DNA of 64,000 bases from DASRLE01 sp963825315 (GCA_963825315.1 CAWGST010000002.1:949170-1013169), one strand, 5' to 3'. Counted from the stretch's first letter, positions 9,019 to 18,539 are shown. The notes: generated from the letters alone by a model not told the origin. Numbers and translations are program-made.

Positions 9019-9960
9019 TTGAACCCTGAAGTTCCAAACCGTCGCGCCGTAATTGACATCGGCACCAATTCCGTCAAGGTCCTCGTCGCGGACCTGGCGG
9101 AAGGACGGCTCACCCCGGTTTCTGAAATGAGCCGCCAGACGCGCCTCGGCGCGGGGTTTTATGTGACACACACATTGCAACCGTCCGCCATTGCTTTAAC
9201 CGCCGGGGCCGTGGCCGAGTATCGCGCCTCCGCCGCCAAACTGGGCGCCTCATCGGTCCGCGTCATCGCCACCAGCGCCGCGCGCGACGCCCGCAACGCC
9301 GTCGAATTGATCGACGCCGTGCGCCAAAGCACGGGGCTGGAAACGGAAATTCTTTCCGGTGACAAGGAAGCCGAATGGGTTTTTCGCGGCGTGACCAGCA
9401 ATCCCCGCTTGGCCCAATCGCCCGTCCTCATCCTCGACGTGGGCGGGGGCAGCACCGAGTTCATTGTCGGCGACCACGCGGTGCCGCACATTCGCAGCAG
9501 TTTCAGCCTTGGCACCGTGCGGTTGCTGGAGCAATTGCGCTTGAGCGACCCGCCCGGTCTTGCCGCGCTGGCGGAATGCAGCGCCTTGCTGAAGGATTTT
9601 CTTGTCAAGCAAGTCGTGCCCTGCATCGAACCGGCATTGCGGGCCTGCCGCGGGCCGGTGTGCCTGGTCGGCACCGGCGGCACCGCCACCATCCTCGCGC
9701 GCATTGAGACCCGCATGCCGGGGTTTGACCGCGACAAAATCGAGGCGGTCCAGATACCGCTGCCCCGCATCCAGGCCCAACTGCAGGAGCAATGGCAAAT
9801 GACCCTGGCCCAACGCCAGCAAATCATCGGCGTGCCGCCCAATCGCGGCGACGTTATATTGACCGGCATGGCGATCTACGAATCCATCATGGCCCAATTC
9901 GGCCTGACCCCCCTGGGCGTGAGCACGCGCGGCCTGCGCTACTGGGCCTTGCTCCATTGA
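9019..9960 (+). CDS. Ppx/GppA phosphatase family protein (exopolyphosphatase)
   Basis: The 313-residue protein has the actin-like ATPase-fold motifs of the Ppx/GppA family: VIDIGTNSVKVLVAD (phosphate 1 loop), LDVGGGSTEFIVGD (phosphate 2), SLGTVRLLEQL and LVGTGGTATILARI. The family removes terminal phosphate from inorganic polyphosphate or converts pppGpp to ppGpp. The C-terminal HD-like domain of long E. coli Ppx is absent, as in many short bacterial homologues. The start is TTG at 9019, since no ATG or GTG precedes the conserved VIDIGTNS segment in frame. It closes the plus-strand group and faces a convergent gene. Confidence 0.85.
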   Translation: MNPEVPNRRAVIDIGTNSVKVLVADLAEGRLTPVSEMSRQTRLGAGFYVTHTLQPSAIALTAGAVAEYRASAAKLGASSVRVIATSAARDARNAVELIDAVRQSTGLETEILSGDKEAEWVFRGVTSNPRLAQSPVLILDVGGGSTEFIVGDHAVPHIRSSFSLGTVRLLEQLRLSDPPGLAALAECSALLKDFLVKQVVPCIEPALRACRGPVCLVGTGGTATILARIETRMPGFDRDKIEAVQIPLPRIQAQLQEQWQMTLAQRQQIIGVPPNRGDVILTGMAIYESIMAQFGLTPLGVSTRGLRYWALLH

Positions 9961-9973
9961 CGAATCCTGCTTC

Positions 9974-9990
9974 GCTCCGTCAGGCGGAGT
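9974..9990. terminator. short hairpin between convergent genes
   Basis: Between the convergent ends at 9960 and 9999 the bases CTCCG-TCAGG-CGGAG form a 5-bp stem with a 5-nt loop. It could serve as a weak terminator for the plus-strand group; only a modest T-rich stretch follows. Confidence 0.35.
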
Positions 9991-9998
9991 TAGAATTT

Positions 9999-10772
9999 TC
10001 AATACTTGACGGCCACGTAATTTCGCATCTTATTCTCCCGCTGGATCGGCAGATTCGATGGATAAGCATCTTCCAAAAGCATCCGGTTGAACACCGGCAT
10101 CAATTGTTGACGGCTGATTCGCATCCCCGCTGGTGGATGAAGATTGAGCTTCAATAACTGGCGTGTTGCCGGGCGCAAAGTGACTCCACGAAACCGGTCC
10201 TCCTCATAAATCGAAGGACCGAGGACAATCGCGTTCAACTCTTTCACGAGGAGAGGTTCAATGCTTTTTTCATCCATGTGCGACTCTGGAAATCCAGCAA
10301 TCGCCAGCCGGGCGCTTTCAGAAAACCTGCTGATGAGAAAAGCAGAAACCGGATCGGAGGGCGACTTCAATTTTGCAACGAAAGACGTCAGGTTCGTTAT
10401 CTCACCCGCTGGAAAAGTTAGGACAAATTCCGATGGATCATTTGTCTTATAAACAAACCGCCCATAATAAATCGCTTTCCGGCCTTCATACTTGAATAGA
10501 AACGCATCATCCGTGATACAATTTGGGCTGGGACTGAACTCGGGATCGACGAAGCTGATTTTTTCAATCTTTTCAATGGCTGCTTCAAATTCAGGATAGG
10601 TGGTGCCCGGTGCCGCATAGCCGTGTTTCATCAATCCGCACTTGACGGCGTCATATCCGGTGTAAGCGACCGTGGCGATTCCCCAAGTGATACCATATGG
10701 ATTGTTGTCAGAGGAAGTGCACCCGGCCAAAACGCAGCCCAGGAAAACCAGAAAGAGGCGGTGTGTTTTCAT
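9999..10772 (-). CDS. predicted lipoprotein of unknown function
   Basis: The 257-residue protein starts MKTHRLFLVFLGCVLAGC, a clear lipoprotein signal peptide with the lipobox LAGC at residues 15-18, so it should be lipid-anchored in the envelope. The rest has no domain I recognise. It is rich in charged residues and reads as a folded alpha/beta protein (for example ITWGIATVAYTGYDAVKCGL and PPAGMRISRQQLMPV). No enzyme motif is visible. It is a single gene facing the Ppx gene, 36 bp upstream in transcription of the large VWA gene. Codon use is less GC-biased than its neighbours. Confidence 0.72.
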   Translation of the reverse strand: MKTHRLFLVFLGCVLAGCTSSDNNPYGITWGIATVAYTGYDAVKCGLMKHGYAAPGTTYPEFEAAIEKIEKISFVDPEFSPSPNCITDDAFLFKYEGRKAIYYGRFVYKTNDPSEFVLTFPAGEITNLTSFVAKLKSPSDPVSAFLISRFSESARLAIAGFPESHMDEKSIEPLLVKELNAIVLGPSIYEEDRFRGVTLRPATRQLLKLNLHPPAGMRISRQQLMPVFNRMLLEDAYPSNLPIQRENKMRNYVAVKY

Positions 10773-10808
10773 GGGAGCAGCCTACTATTAATCCGCGGCT
10801 CCCGTTAA

Positions 10809-13760
10809 TTAATAATTTTTAATGCGACATTGATACAATTGATGGTCAACCAACCCCTGAAATTCACAAACTGCAGGGCCACGAGAGTTAATTGAAATGT
10901 CATCATTCCCGGTCCGTCCGTCTTTGCGCCCTGCGCTTGGCCTCGAGCAGTCGGCTGGTCGTGGTCTTCTCCTTGGGCGGTTCCTTTTCCGGGGCCGTCG
11001 ATTCACCGGCCACTGTCGCAGAGGGTTCCTTCCCGGGTTGCGACTCTGCAATGGCCGCGGGTTTTTCCGGACGGAACAGATCGGGGCTGGGCGCCGCCAC
11101 CGGCGTCGGGCGCTGCGAGCGGATTTGTTCGCGCCGGCTAGCAGGGCGGCCAGCGATTCGTCCGCGTCCTTCGTCCGTGGGATGCCTTTCCAGAAGAAAA
11201 GCCAGCGGCGGAGTGTTGCGACGGAACGCAACCATTCCGCTGTGTCCAGTTGAATCCGCCGCACGGCCACATCGAGCGGGAACAACAAAATGGCAAATTT
11301 CAACAGCCAATCCCGCAGGTCCAGCGGTTGAAAAGTTTTCTTGCGGTCGTGCAAAAACGGATTGTCCGTGTCGGGATCGAGAATCTTGCCGCCGCCCAAT
11401 TCCGCCAAACGCCGCAACAGGTTCAGGTTTGGCCCGGAATCATCGAACTCCGGCGAATAGTTGACACTCAGACCCAGCGCCTGGGATTGGCCCGTGGCCC
11501 GATCGGTCAAATTCATCAGATACGGGCCGACTTCCTTGGTGGGAAAGACGGCCTCGTAATGGCCGGGGCCGGTTTGTTGCAGGGCCAGGACCTGCCTTTC
11601 CCCTTTCGGACTCATCACCAGCGTTTGCAGGTTGAGAAAATTCCGGTAATTGCCCTTCGCATCAATCGCCTCGACGCTGACATGGCCTTCGCCCTTTTCC
11701 ACGGCCACTTCCGTGTTGAAATCAGACGCCTCAACGCGCCGCAAACTCCATTGCGCGACTTGCAGCCAAAACTGCTGGAACTTCGCCCAGCCCAGCCAGT
11801 TGGCCGCCCATTTGGCGCGCGCATCGGACGTAAAGGCGACCGTCCGGCCCAGGCCGTATTGCCAATGGGCCAGGAGCGGATCGCCTTTTTGCGTGACCAG
11901 CGGGACCTCCGCCCGGCCCTTCGGCGTGGCGCAGACATAGCCCAGCAGTTGGGGAAATTCCCGCGGCCCGATCCCCTTGACCAATTCACTCGCCGCCCGC
12001 ATTTGCGGCTGGAACGGTTCCTCGAAAATGGCCGACTTCAATATGACCGAAGCTTCCTTGACAAAAATCTGCGGCAACTCGTCAGCGGAATCCACCACCC
12101 AGAACCGGCCATGTCCCTCGGCCGCAAGCCAGGACATCGTGTCGGGGGCCACGTGGCCGCCGATCATCACCGTGCTGATCGTGATTCTGTGGGCCACGAT
12201 GTCCTGCACCAGGGTTTTTTGGGGCGCGGCGGGATCGCCGTCGCTGAACACGATCAAATGCTTCAGGTTGGCGCTGGATTTGGCCAGCGCGTCATAGGCC
12301 ATCTGCATCGGGCCTTGGAAATCGCCCATGTCGCCGGGGTTCATGCCGGAAATTTCGCGGCCCATTTCAGTTTTGTCGCCCACTTTGGCCAGGGGGAAGA
12401 GCCAGCGATTTTGGCCGTCCCACAGCACGATGCCCATCTCGTCCTGCGGCCCCAGCGCGGCGAGGGCGGCATAGGCAATATCGCGCGCCCATTGGTTGCC
12501 GTTGGGAAATTCCGTCGCGTGACAAACAATGGCCAGCGCGCCCCGGGGCAGCACCTTCTTGCTGCTCAATTCCATGTCCACCGGCAGCATCTCTTCCAGG
12601 GGCGTGCCGCGATAGCCGCCCGCCGCGTAAGCCTGGTCCCCGCCGATGCAGACCAGCCCGACCCCAAAATCACGCACCGCGCTTTCCAGCAGCCGCATCG
12701 CCTCCGGCCCCAGATCGCCCGCCGCGATGTTGCTCAAAAAAATCGCGTCGTAACTTTCCATTTCCGCCAGGCTGGCGGGGAACTTGTCCGTCAATTTGAC
12801 ATCCAGTTGGCTGCTTTGCAACGCCGCCGCCAGCAACCCGTCCTTTTTCGGGTCGCTCGATACAATCAAAAGACGCGGAATGCCGAGTACCGTGGTGAAG
12901 GCCGTGGCGCGATTATTCTGCGGCACCGTGTCGCCGGGGGCTTCCAGACGCACATCGTATTGGTAAAAGCCCGATTGGACCAGGGTTTGCGGAAAGGTGA
13001 AAAGATTTTTCCCGGCGTTCAGTTCGACTTTTTGTTGGCCCAGATACGTTTCATTGCGATAAAGCCGGACCGTCGCGCTTTGCGCCTGGTCCGCCTGGGC
13101 AAAGATTCTCACATCGAACGTCTGCCCTTTCTTGACAGAACTGGGCGAGGACAGTTTTTTCACCGAGACGTCATTGCCGCGGCTGACGCCCAGGGGAACC
13201 ACATCCAGGCTGACGCCCAGAGGCCGCGCCGAAGCCAGGGCCGCCATGGCGTCGCCGACGTTTTCATTGCCGTCCGACAACAGGACCAGGCGCTTCTGGC
13301 CGGTTTCGGGAAAGGCTGCCGTGCCCAAACGAATCGCGCCGGCCAGGTCCGTCCGCTCCGCGCCGACCACGGCCTGGACCTGGCGCAGATCCACCCGGGC
13401 ATTGGGCCTGGATTCGATGGCGGCTTCGCTGCCAAAGACCAGGACGCCGGCGGTGTCGTTTGGTTTTTTCCCGCTGGCAGTTTGATTGACAAAGGCGCGG
13501 GCCAATTCCTGTTGCGGCGAAGGCACGCTTTGCGAGCGGTCGAGCATGAAAAAGACGGTCATGCCTTCGATGGGTTTCCTCCATTGCAGCCCGGCCATGG
13601 CCAGACCCAGGGCCAGCACGACCAGCAAGCGCAGGACCAGGGCCGTCCAGCGCCGCCACGGGCCGGTTTGGACATCGGATTTCCACGACAGCCAAACGAC
13701 CCACGGCGCCGCCACAGCCAGGGCGAACAACCAGCTTGGGTCGGTGAATTGGAAGGTCAT
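10809..13760 (-). CDS. large membrane-anchored VWA-domain protein with glutamine amidotransferase-like region; 3' end frameshifted
   Basis: Two N-terminal helices (residues 8-22 and 37-58) are followed by a VWA domain with the MIDAS start MLDRSQSVP, a linker of beta domains, and a class I glutamine-amidotransferase-like domain (YDAIFLSNIAAGDLGP, CIGGDQAYAAGGYRG). A second VWA-like stretch (LIVFSDGDPAAPQ) follows. Such proteins accompany BatA/DUF58/MoxR clusters in Planctomycetes and Verrucomicrobia; their role is unknown but envelope-associated. I chose the ATG at 13760 because it overlaps the previous stop (ATGA). After ESLAALLAG near 11145 the frame turns into arginine-rich nonsense. The alternative frame gives RREQIRSQRPTPV to TSRLLEAKRRAQRRTDRE, ending at 10903, a natural C-terminus. 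One base seems missing there. Confidence 0.8.
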   Translation of the reverse strand: MTFQFTDPSWLFALAVAAPWVVWLSWKSDVQTGPWRRWTALVLRLLVVLALGLAMAGLQWRKPIEGMTVFFMLDRSQSVPSPQQELARAFVNQTASGKKPNDTAGVLVFGSEAAIESRPNARVDLRQVQAVVGAERTDLAGAIRLGTAAFPETGQKRLVLLSDGNENVGDAMAALASARPLGVSLDVVPLGVSRGNDVSVKKLSSPSSVKKGQTFDVRIFAQADQAQSATVRLYRNETYLGQQKVELNAGKNLFTFPQTLVQSGFYQYDVRLEAPGDTVPQNNRATAFTTVLGIPRLLIVSSDPKKDGLLAAALQSSQLDVKLTDKFPASLAEMESYDAIFLSNIAAGDLGPEAMRLLESAVRDFGVGLVCIGGDQAYAAGGYRGTPLEEMLPVDMELSSKKVLPRGALAIVCHATEFPNGNQWARDIAYAALAALGPQDEMGIVLWDGQNRWLFPLAKVGDKTEMGREISGMNPGDMGDFQGPMQMAYDALAKSSANLKHLIVFSDGDPAAPQKTLVQDIVAHRITISTVMIGGHVAPDTMSWLAAEGHGRFWVVDSADELPQIFVKEASVILKSAIFEEPFQPQMRAASELVKGIGPREFPQLLGYVCATPKGRAEVPLVTQKGDPLLAHWQYGLGRTVAFTSDARAKWAANWLGWAKFQQFWLQVAQWSLRRVEASDFNTEVAVEKGEGHVSVEAIDAKGNYRNFLNLQTLVMSPKGERQVLALQQTGPGHYEAVFPTKEVGPYLMNLTDRATGQSQALGLSVNYSPEFDDSGPNLNLLRRLAELGGGKILDPDTDNPFLHDRKKTFQPLDLRDWLLKFAILLFPLDVAVRRIQLDTAEWLRSVATLRRWLFFWKGIPRTKDADESLAALLAGANKSARSARRRWRRPAPICSVRKNPRPLQSRNPGRNPLRQWPVNRRPRKRNRPRRRPRPADCSRPSAGRKDGRTGNDDISINSRGPAVCEFQGLVDHQLYQCRIKNY

Positions 13761-14694
13761 CGGGGTGCAGCGCCGGCCGGGGCGGTGTTCTTGCGCAGAA
13801 ATTTCTGCACGCGGTTGTTCATGGCGTCGGCCACATACAGATTCCCTTTGGAATCCAGCGCCAGGCCCCACGGATTGCTGAACTGGCCGGGCCCGCCGCC
13901 GGGGCCGCCCAGGATTTCCAGCGGTTGGTCATTGACATCAAAAATTTGCACGCGGCTGTTGCCGAATTCGCAGACGAATTGCAGCCCGGACGGGTCCACT
14001 TGCACGTCATACGGATAGCTCAACTGGCCCGCCTCCGCACCGGCCCGCCCGTAAGCGCGCATAAATTTTCCGTCCCCGGAAAAAATTTGAATGCGATGAT
14101 TGCAGGAATCGGCCACATAAATCCGGCCCTGGCCGTCAATGCCCAGGCCCTCGGCGCGGCTGAATTCGCCGGGGCCGTCGCCCGGCCGGCCAAAGGAGCC
14201 GAGACACTTCGCCCCGTGCGCGGTGAAATGCTGCACCCGCTCCGACAAGGTGTATTCGCAGACGTAAATCTCGCCGCGCCCGTTGACCGCCGCGGCCCGC
14301 GGCATGCCCAGCTCGCCGGGGTTGGTCCCATGCGCGCCCCATTGCGCCACCAGTTTGCCCCCGGGGTAAAATGATTGACACGCGAATAATGCGGCTCGAC
14401 CACGACGATGTTGCCCTCGCCGTCCCGGCACATGCCCTTGGGTTTTCCCTTTTCGGTTTGCGGCATTTGCCAGAAGGAGAGGCAGACGCCCTCCGGCGAA
14501 AATTTCTGCACGCGGCCGGTCATATCCACGACGTAAAGGTTGTCGCCGGCATCCACCGCGACCGAGCGCGGCTTGTTGAATTCTCCGACCCCCGCGCCGC
14601 GCGTGCCGATGATTTCGACGCGGCTGAAAAACCGGCTCTGAACCGGTGCGCTTCTTGGCTGATCGCCGGAACAGCCCAAGAGGAGAAAAGCCAC
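13757..14694 (-). CDS. NHL-repeat beta-propeller lipoprotein, frameshifted
   Basis: Two overlapping frames together encode one NHL propeller. The first half (from 14694 GTG: VAFLLLGCSGDQPRS) has a lipobox-like LLGC and repeats such as KPRSVAVDAGDNLYVVD. The second half (to 13757) has LGIDGQGRIYVADSCNHRIQ and WGLALDSKGNLYVADAMNNR. The frame switches within a CCCCGGGGG run near 14360 (NHFTPG then GGKLVAQWG), so a single G appears lost, either an assembly error or a real mutation. NHL propellers bind proteins, RNA or ligands. With a lipid anchor it should sit in the envelope. The true start may lie upstream, inside the permease gene. The stop overlaps the next ATG by 4 bp. Confidence 0.72.
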
Positions 14695-16100
14695 ACACGC
14701 CGCCAGAGCCGGGGCCGCGCCGGATCGGACCGCAACAGGTTGAAAGCGGCCGCGAGCAGCAACGGGAACAGGGCCAGCGCCATCAGCAACAAACAGAGCG
14801 CGTTGACCTGTGCATTATGGCCATAGTGCAGCAAGTTGAAAACGCGCAAGGACAGGCTTTCGCCGCCGGGCGGCACGATCAAGACCAGCGTTTCCACGTC
14901 CCACAAGCACAACAACCAGGTGACATACCAGGCGGCGGCCAGCGGGGCGGAGATTTGGGGCCAATGGACGTGGCGCAGCGTTTGCCAGGCGGTCGCTCCC
15001 TCCAGGCGGGCCATCGCCGCCAGGTTTCGGTCCGTGGCGCGCAACGCCCGGGCCACCGCGTTCCAACCCAGCGCCGCATAGCGCAAGGCATAAGCCAGAA
15101 TCACAATGGCCGCGCTTTGATAAATCGCCTCCAGGCCGCGGCGGTTGAAAATCCAAATCAACGCAATGCCGAGCAGCACGCCCGGCATGAAAAAAGGCAG
15201 CCACAGCGCCGCACCCAGCGCCATCCGCCGCGTCATCAGCGCCAGGCCGACAATCAGCGTCGCCGTCAGCGCGGCGTATGCCGCCGAATGGATCACAGCG
15301 GAATGCCCCGCCGCCAGGGCCGGCCACAATTCGTGCCACGTCTGCCGGTTCCCGGCCAGTTGCCACAGCGGCACCCCGAGCGAAAAGACCACCAGAAAAA
15401 CGGCGGCCATTCCGCCGCTCCAATGCCACGGCGCGCCCAGTTGCCGGCGAAAAGACCGGGCCGCCGCCTGGCTCGATTGCCACGACCACGAAGTGGCGCG
15501 GCTGCGAAAACAAAGCACCAGCGCCAGGGGCGCCAGCACCAGCGGCCAGCTCAAGGCCAGGGCGGCGCCATAATCGAAGGTGGTGTTGAACCGCACCCAA
15601 ACTTCGGCGGGAAAGACTTTGACCTGGAGAATGGCGGGGACGGCGAAATTGTTCAGCGTCAACACAAAAGTCAGTATGGCCGCCTGGATCAGGGCCGTCC
15701 GCGCCAGCGGCAGCAGCAGCCAGCGCAAGAGCGCGCCGCCCCGCAGGAACGGGTCCGTTTCCAGTTGCGCGGTCTGCACCCGCTGCCATGCGGCGGAGAC
15801 AAACAAAAACGCAATCGGCCAGTTCAGCAGGGCCAGAATCCAAACCGTCCCGCCCAGCGAATAAATATTCAACGGCAGCCAGCGCCGCCAGACACCCGTC
15901 TCCCCCAGCAACCCGATCCAGCAATTGGCGGCCAGGAAAGGCGGCAGTACCAGGGCCGCGACCGCCGCCGCCAGCAATAATCTGCGCCATCTCCCGCCCA
16001 ACCCGGCAAAGAACAGCGCCGCCCCCGCTCCGCCCGCCACCGCCGCCGCCGTGGCCGCGCCGCTGACCACAAGGCTGTTGTAAAGCAGCGGCCAGTTCAA
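14520..16100 (-). CDS. ABC transporter permease, binding-protein-dependent (iron/thiamine/putrescine type)
   Basis: The protein has about twelve membrane helices in two similar halves. In the second half an EAA loop, EGATAWQTLRHVHWP, is the contact site for an ATPase subunit. This is the double-length permease layout of FbpB/ThiP-type importers. The start is TTG at 16100: it overlaps the upstream stop (TTGA) and has GGAGG five bases before it. The last 58 residues, after RSDPARPRLWRRV, overlap the NHL gene and look out of frame (Ser/Arg-rich), so the real C-terminus is probably near 14690. No ATPase or substrate-binding gene is adjacent, so the substrate cannot be named. Confidence 0.75.
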   Translation of the reverse strand: MNWPLLYNSLVVSGAATAAAVAGGAGAALFFAGLGGRWRRLLLAAAVAALVLPPFLAANCWIGLLGETGVWRRWLPLNIYSLGGTVWILALLNWPIAFLFVSAAWQRVQTAQLETDPFLRGGALLRWLLLPLARTALIQAAILTFVLTLNNFAVPAILQVKVFPAEVWVRFNTTFDYGAALALSWPLVLAPLALVLCFRSRATSWSWQSSQAAARSFRRQLGAPWHWSGGMAAVFLVVFSLGVPLWQLAGNRQTWHELWPALAAGHSAVIHSAAYAALTATLIVGLALMTRRMALGAALWLPFFMPGVLLGIALIWIFNRRGLEAIYQSAAIVILAYALRYAALGWNAVARALRATDRNLAAMARLEGATAWQTLRHVHWPQISAPLAAAWYVTWLLCLWDVETLVLIVPPGGESLSLRVFNLLHYGHNAQVNALCLLLMALALFPLLLAAAFNLLRSDPARPRLWRRVWLFSSWAVPAISQEAHRFRAGFSAASKSSARAARGSENSTSRARSRWMPATTFTSWI

Positions 16101-17938
16101 ACGGTCCTCCGATGGTAATACCACCACTCGAACATCAGAACCGCCAGCGCCGCCGCCGCGATCCAGCGCCAGATTTCCTTGCTCGCTTGCTTGATTTCCA
16201 CCGCCCCCACTGTGTTGAATTTGCCGAACTGCAATTCCTCCCGCGGCTTGGTGTTGCTCTCCGCCGCGTCGAGCAGATTCACGCAAAACGCCACTTCATT
16301 GCTTCCGGCCCGCACCCGGTAGGTCCCCTGTCTTGCCGTGCCGCCAAAAACGATTTCCCGCCCGTCCACCGGCGCGATGGTTTTCTTGCTGCCATCGGGC
16401 AAAGTCACTTCCGCCGTCGCGGCCGGCTGCGGCAGGCTGTAACGAAACGGTTCCCCCGCCCGCACCAGGAGCTGGCCGGACTTGGCCGCGGCCGGATTCA
16501 GCCACTCGACGGCGTTGGCCATGAACATTGGAAAAGAAATGCGCAACGGCCAGGTGCTTTGCAGCGTGTCGAAGCCGATCCAGACAATTTTCTGGTGCGC
16601 GAGTTCCCCGGCCAGAACGAGCGGCGTTTGCGGCGCTTCCACCAGCGCCACCGCCCAACTCGGAGTCTTGACAGCCAGCGTCTCGCCGATTTGCACGTTA
16701 TCCAGATTGATGTAGCGCAACAATGGATGCGTGTTCTTCCAATCAACCGCCGCCGGCGCCTCAATGTTCCTCCAGCCGCCGTCGAACCAGTTTGTCGTGG
16801 CGACATGCACGGCGAGGAGATTGGGCTTGGGCCACACCGCCGGGGTCAAGTCGTCCAGCACCACGATGTCGTAATTCTCCGCGCCGTCCAACGAATCCCG
16901 CGCCAGCGCCAGATTGACATTGTTGGCGGCGCGCAAGGCCTTTTCCAGGAACCGATTCCCGCGCGAAACGAGCAGGACTTTGATCGGTTGGGGCAGCAGG
17001 CTGACAATTGAGGCCTGGTTGTCGGCGGCCAAATCGTCTTTGGCATCAATGCGCACGGTGAAAATGCCATCGCGCTCCTGCACGGCGGTGAAAACCTGCG
17101 GCGAAGTTTCCCCCGGTTGCACGGTCAATGGTCGTGTGTCCACGATCTCCTGGTCGAAGAGCAATTCCAAAACCGTTTGCCGCGCATTGGTGGAAAAATT
17201 GGCCACGCTCGTATAAATCGCGCGCTCATGATGGTTTTCCGGGTTCTCCCGAATATCCAGCGTCGTGATGCCGAGGTTGTCCCCGCGCTGCCCCAGCCGG
17301 TGATACACCACGCGCAAACCCTTGTTTTCAAATTCGCTCAAATCCCCCGCCGCGCCGTCGCTGAACAAATCAATCTCCGGATCGCGCTTGTCGCGAATGA
17401 GCGTGCCGGCCAGCCGGAGCGCGTCGGTCAGGCGCGTGGAGGAATCGGTCACCTGGCAGTCTTCCAGGGCGCGGCGCAGCGCCCCCTTGTTCGCGGTGGC
17501 CGCCTGCTTCACCTCCGTATTGGCGGAAGCGAGCAGCACGAGCATTTCCTCCTGGTCCTTCAAACCGTCCACCATGCCAAGGGCCTCGGCGCGGGCCTTC
17601 TCGAAGCGCGAAGGCTCTTCATCCGTGCTCTGCATCGAAGCCGAGGCATCCAGGATCACCACGCGCAGCCCGGTGGCCGCGCTGTGCCCGGCGAAGTAAG
17701 GGCGGCTCAAAGCCAGGATGGCCAGCAGCAGCAGGAGCAACTGCAAAATAAGCAGCCAATGATGGCGGAGTTTCTGGAACGGCGCGCTGGCCTGCGTATC
17801 GGCCAGAAATTTTTGCCACAGCAAAGTGCTGGAAACCAGCTTGACGACCCGTTTGCGCTTCAGCAAATAAAACAGCGCCACCACCGGCAGCGTGGCGGCG
17901 AACCAGAATGCGGCTGGCGCAAGGAAATTCACGCTCAA
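16097..17938 (-). CDS. BatA-like N-terminal membrane domain plus VWA-fold protein
   Basis: The 613-residue protein starts FLAPAAFWFAATLPVVALFYLLKRKR, the classic BatA N-terminal helix and basic loop. A second helix (LLILQLLLLLLAILAL) follows, then a VWA fold whose MIDAS reads LDASASMQS (DxSxS). A long periplasmic part and a final helix (IAAAALAVLMFEWWYYH) complete it. BatA/Aer proteins are linked to aerotolerance and to MoxR-ATPase clusters. Here the usual moxR and DUF58 genes are missing from the window. It is the first of four coupled minus-strand genes. Its TGA overlaps the TTG of the permease. Confidence 0.82.
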   Translation of the reverse strand: MSVNFLAPAAFWFAATLPVVALFYLLKRKRVVKLVSSTLLWQKFLADTQASAPFQKLRHHWLLILQLLLLLLAILALSRPYFAGHSAATGLRVVILDASASMQSTDEEPSRFEKARAEALGMVDGLKDQEEMLVLLASANTEVKQAATANKGALRRALEDCQVTDSSTRLTDALRLAGTLIRDKRDPEIDLFSDGAAGDLSEFENKGLRVVYHRLGQRGDNLGITTLDIRENPENHHERAIYTSVANFSTNARQTVLELLFDQEIVDTRPLTVQPGETSPQVFTAVQERDGIFTVRIDAKDDLAADNQASIVSLLPQPIKVLLVSRGNRFLEKALRAANNVNLALARDSLDGAENYDIVVLDDLTPAVWPKPNLLAVHVATTNWFDGGWRNIEAPAAVDWKNTHPLLRYINLDNVQIGETLAVKTPSWAVALVEAPQTPLVLAGELAHQKIVWIGFDTLQSTWPLRISFPMFMANAVEWLNPAAAKSGQLLVRAGEPFRYSLPQPAATAEVTLPDGSKKTIAPVDGREIVFGGTARQGTYRVRAGSNEVAFCVNLLDAAESNTKPREELQFGKFNTVGAVEIKQASKEIWRWIAAAALAVLMFEWWYYHRRTV

Positions 17939-17959
17939 GCCGGCCCTGTGCCGGGCCTG

Positions 17960-18469
17960 TCAGCTTTCTGTTTCCTCCGCGGCCCGCTTGCCGGCGAACT
18001 TGTCGATTTGGTAGAGGCCATTGTGATTGTCGCCCACCAACTTCAGTTTGGCCACGATGTCGCCCACGCTTTTTTCCTCCTCGACCTGCTCGTCAAGGAA
18101 CCATTTCAAAAAGGAGAGCGTGGGAAAGTCCTTCTCGGCGGCGGCCAGCTCGTAGATGCCGCTGATCGAAGCCGAAACCTCCTCCTCCTGGATGAGGCTG
18201 GTTTGGAAGGCCTCGAGAACCGATTTGTAATCGCACCTCGGCGCGGGCAGGGCCTGCAACGCAACCTTGCCGCTGCGGTCCACGATATACCTGAAAAACT
18301 TGTCAGCGTGTTTCAGTTCCTCGCGGGCCTGAAGCGACATCCACACGCCGAAGCCCGTGAAAGCCGTATGATCGAAATAAGCGGCCATGCCGAGATAGGC
18401 GTAAGCGGAGCGCAATTCCAGGTTGAGTTGATCATTGAGCACCTTTTCAATTTTGGCAGAAAGTTTCAT
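17960..18469 (-). CDS. ferritin
   Basis: The 169-residue four-helix ferritin has the di-iron ferroxidase ligands in LNLELRSAYAYLGMAAYF and QAREELKHADKFFRYI (the ExxH pair), and downstream QEEEVSASISGIYELA and WFLDEQVEEEKSV. It stores iron as a ferric mineral core inside a 24-subunit cytosolic shell and protects against oxidative damage. I start at the ATG at 18469 (MKLSAKIEKVLNDQ), the normal ferritin N-terminus; a frame extending to 18580 only translates intergenic repeat sequence. No strong Shine-Dalgarno site is visible. Termination falls 21 bp before the BatA-like gene. Confidence 0.9.
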   Translation of the reverse strand: MKLSAKIEKVLNDQLNLELRSAYAYLGMAAYFDHTAFTGFGVWMSLQAREELKHADKFFRYIVDRSGKVALQALPAPRCDYKSVLEAFQTSLIQEEEVSASISGIYELAAAEKDFPTLSFLKWFLDEQVEEEKSVGDIVAKLKLVGDNHNGLYQIDKFAGKRAAEETES

Positions 18470-18539
18470 AGCGGGCACGGTAAGGCAGTCCCCCCCAGTT
18501 GGCAAGGGGTGCATTTCACTTTTTTGCGTGGGCGCTCCC

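Noticed and set aside
11250..14018. Very long plus-strand open frame (922 codons) opposite the VWA gene
   Set aside because: It is an antisense shadow: the minus strand has clear membrane helices, a MIDAS and family motifs, while this frame is rich in Arg, Gln and His without domains.
14646..15980. Plus-strand 444-codon frame opposite the ABC permease
   Set aside because: Gln/Arg-rich composition without any motif; the minus strand encodes a permease.
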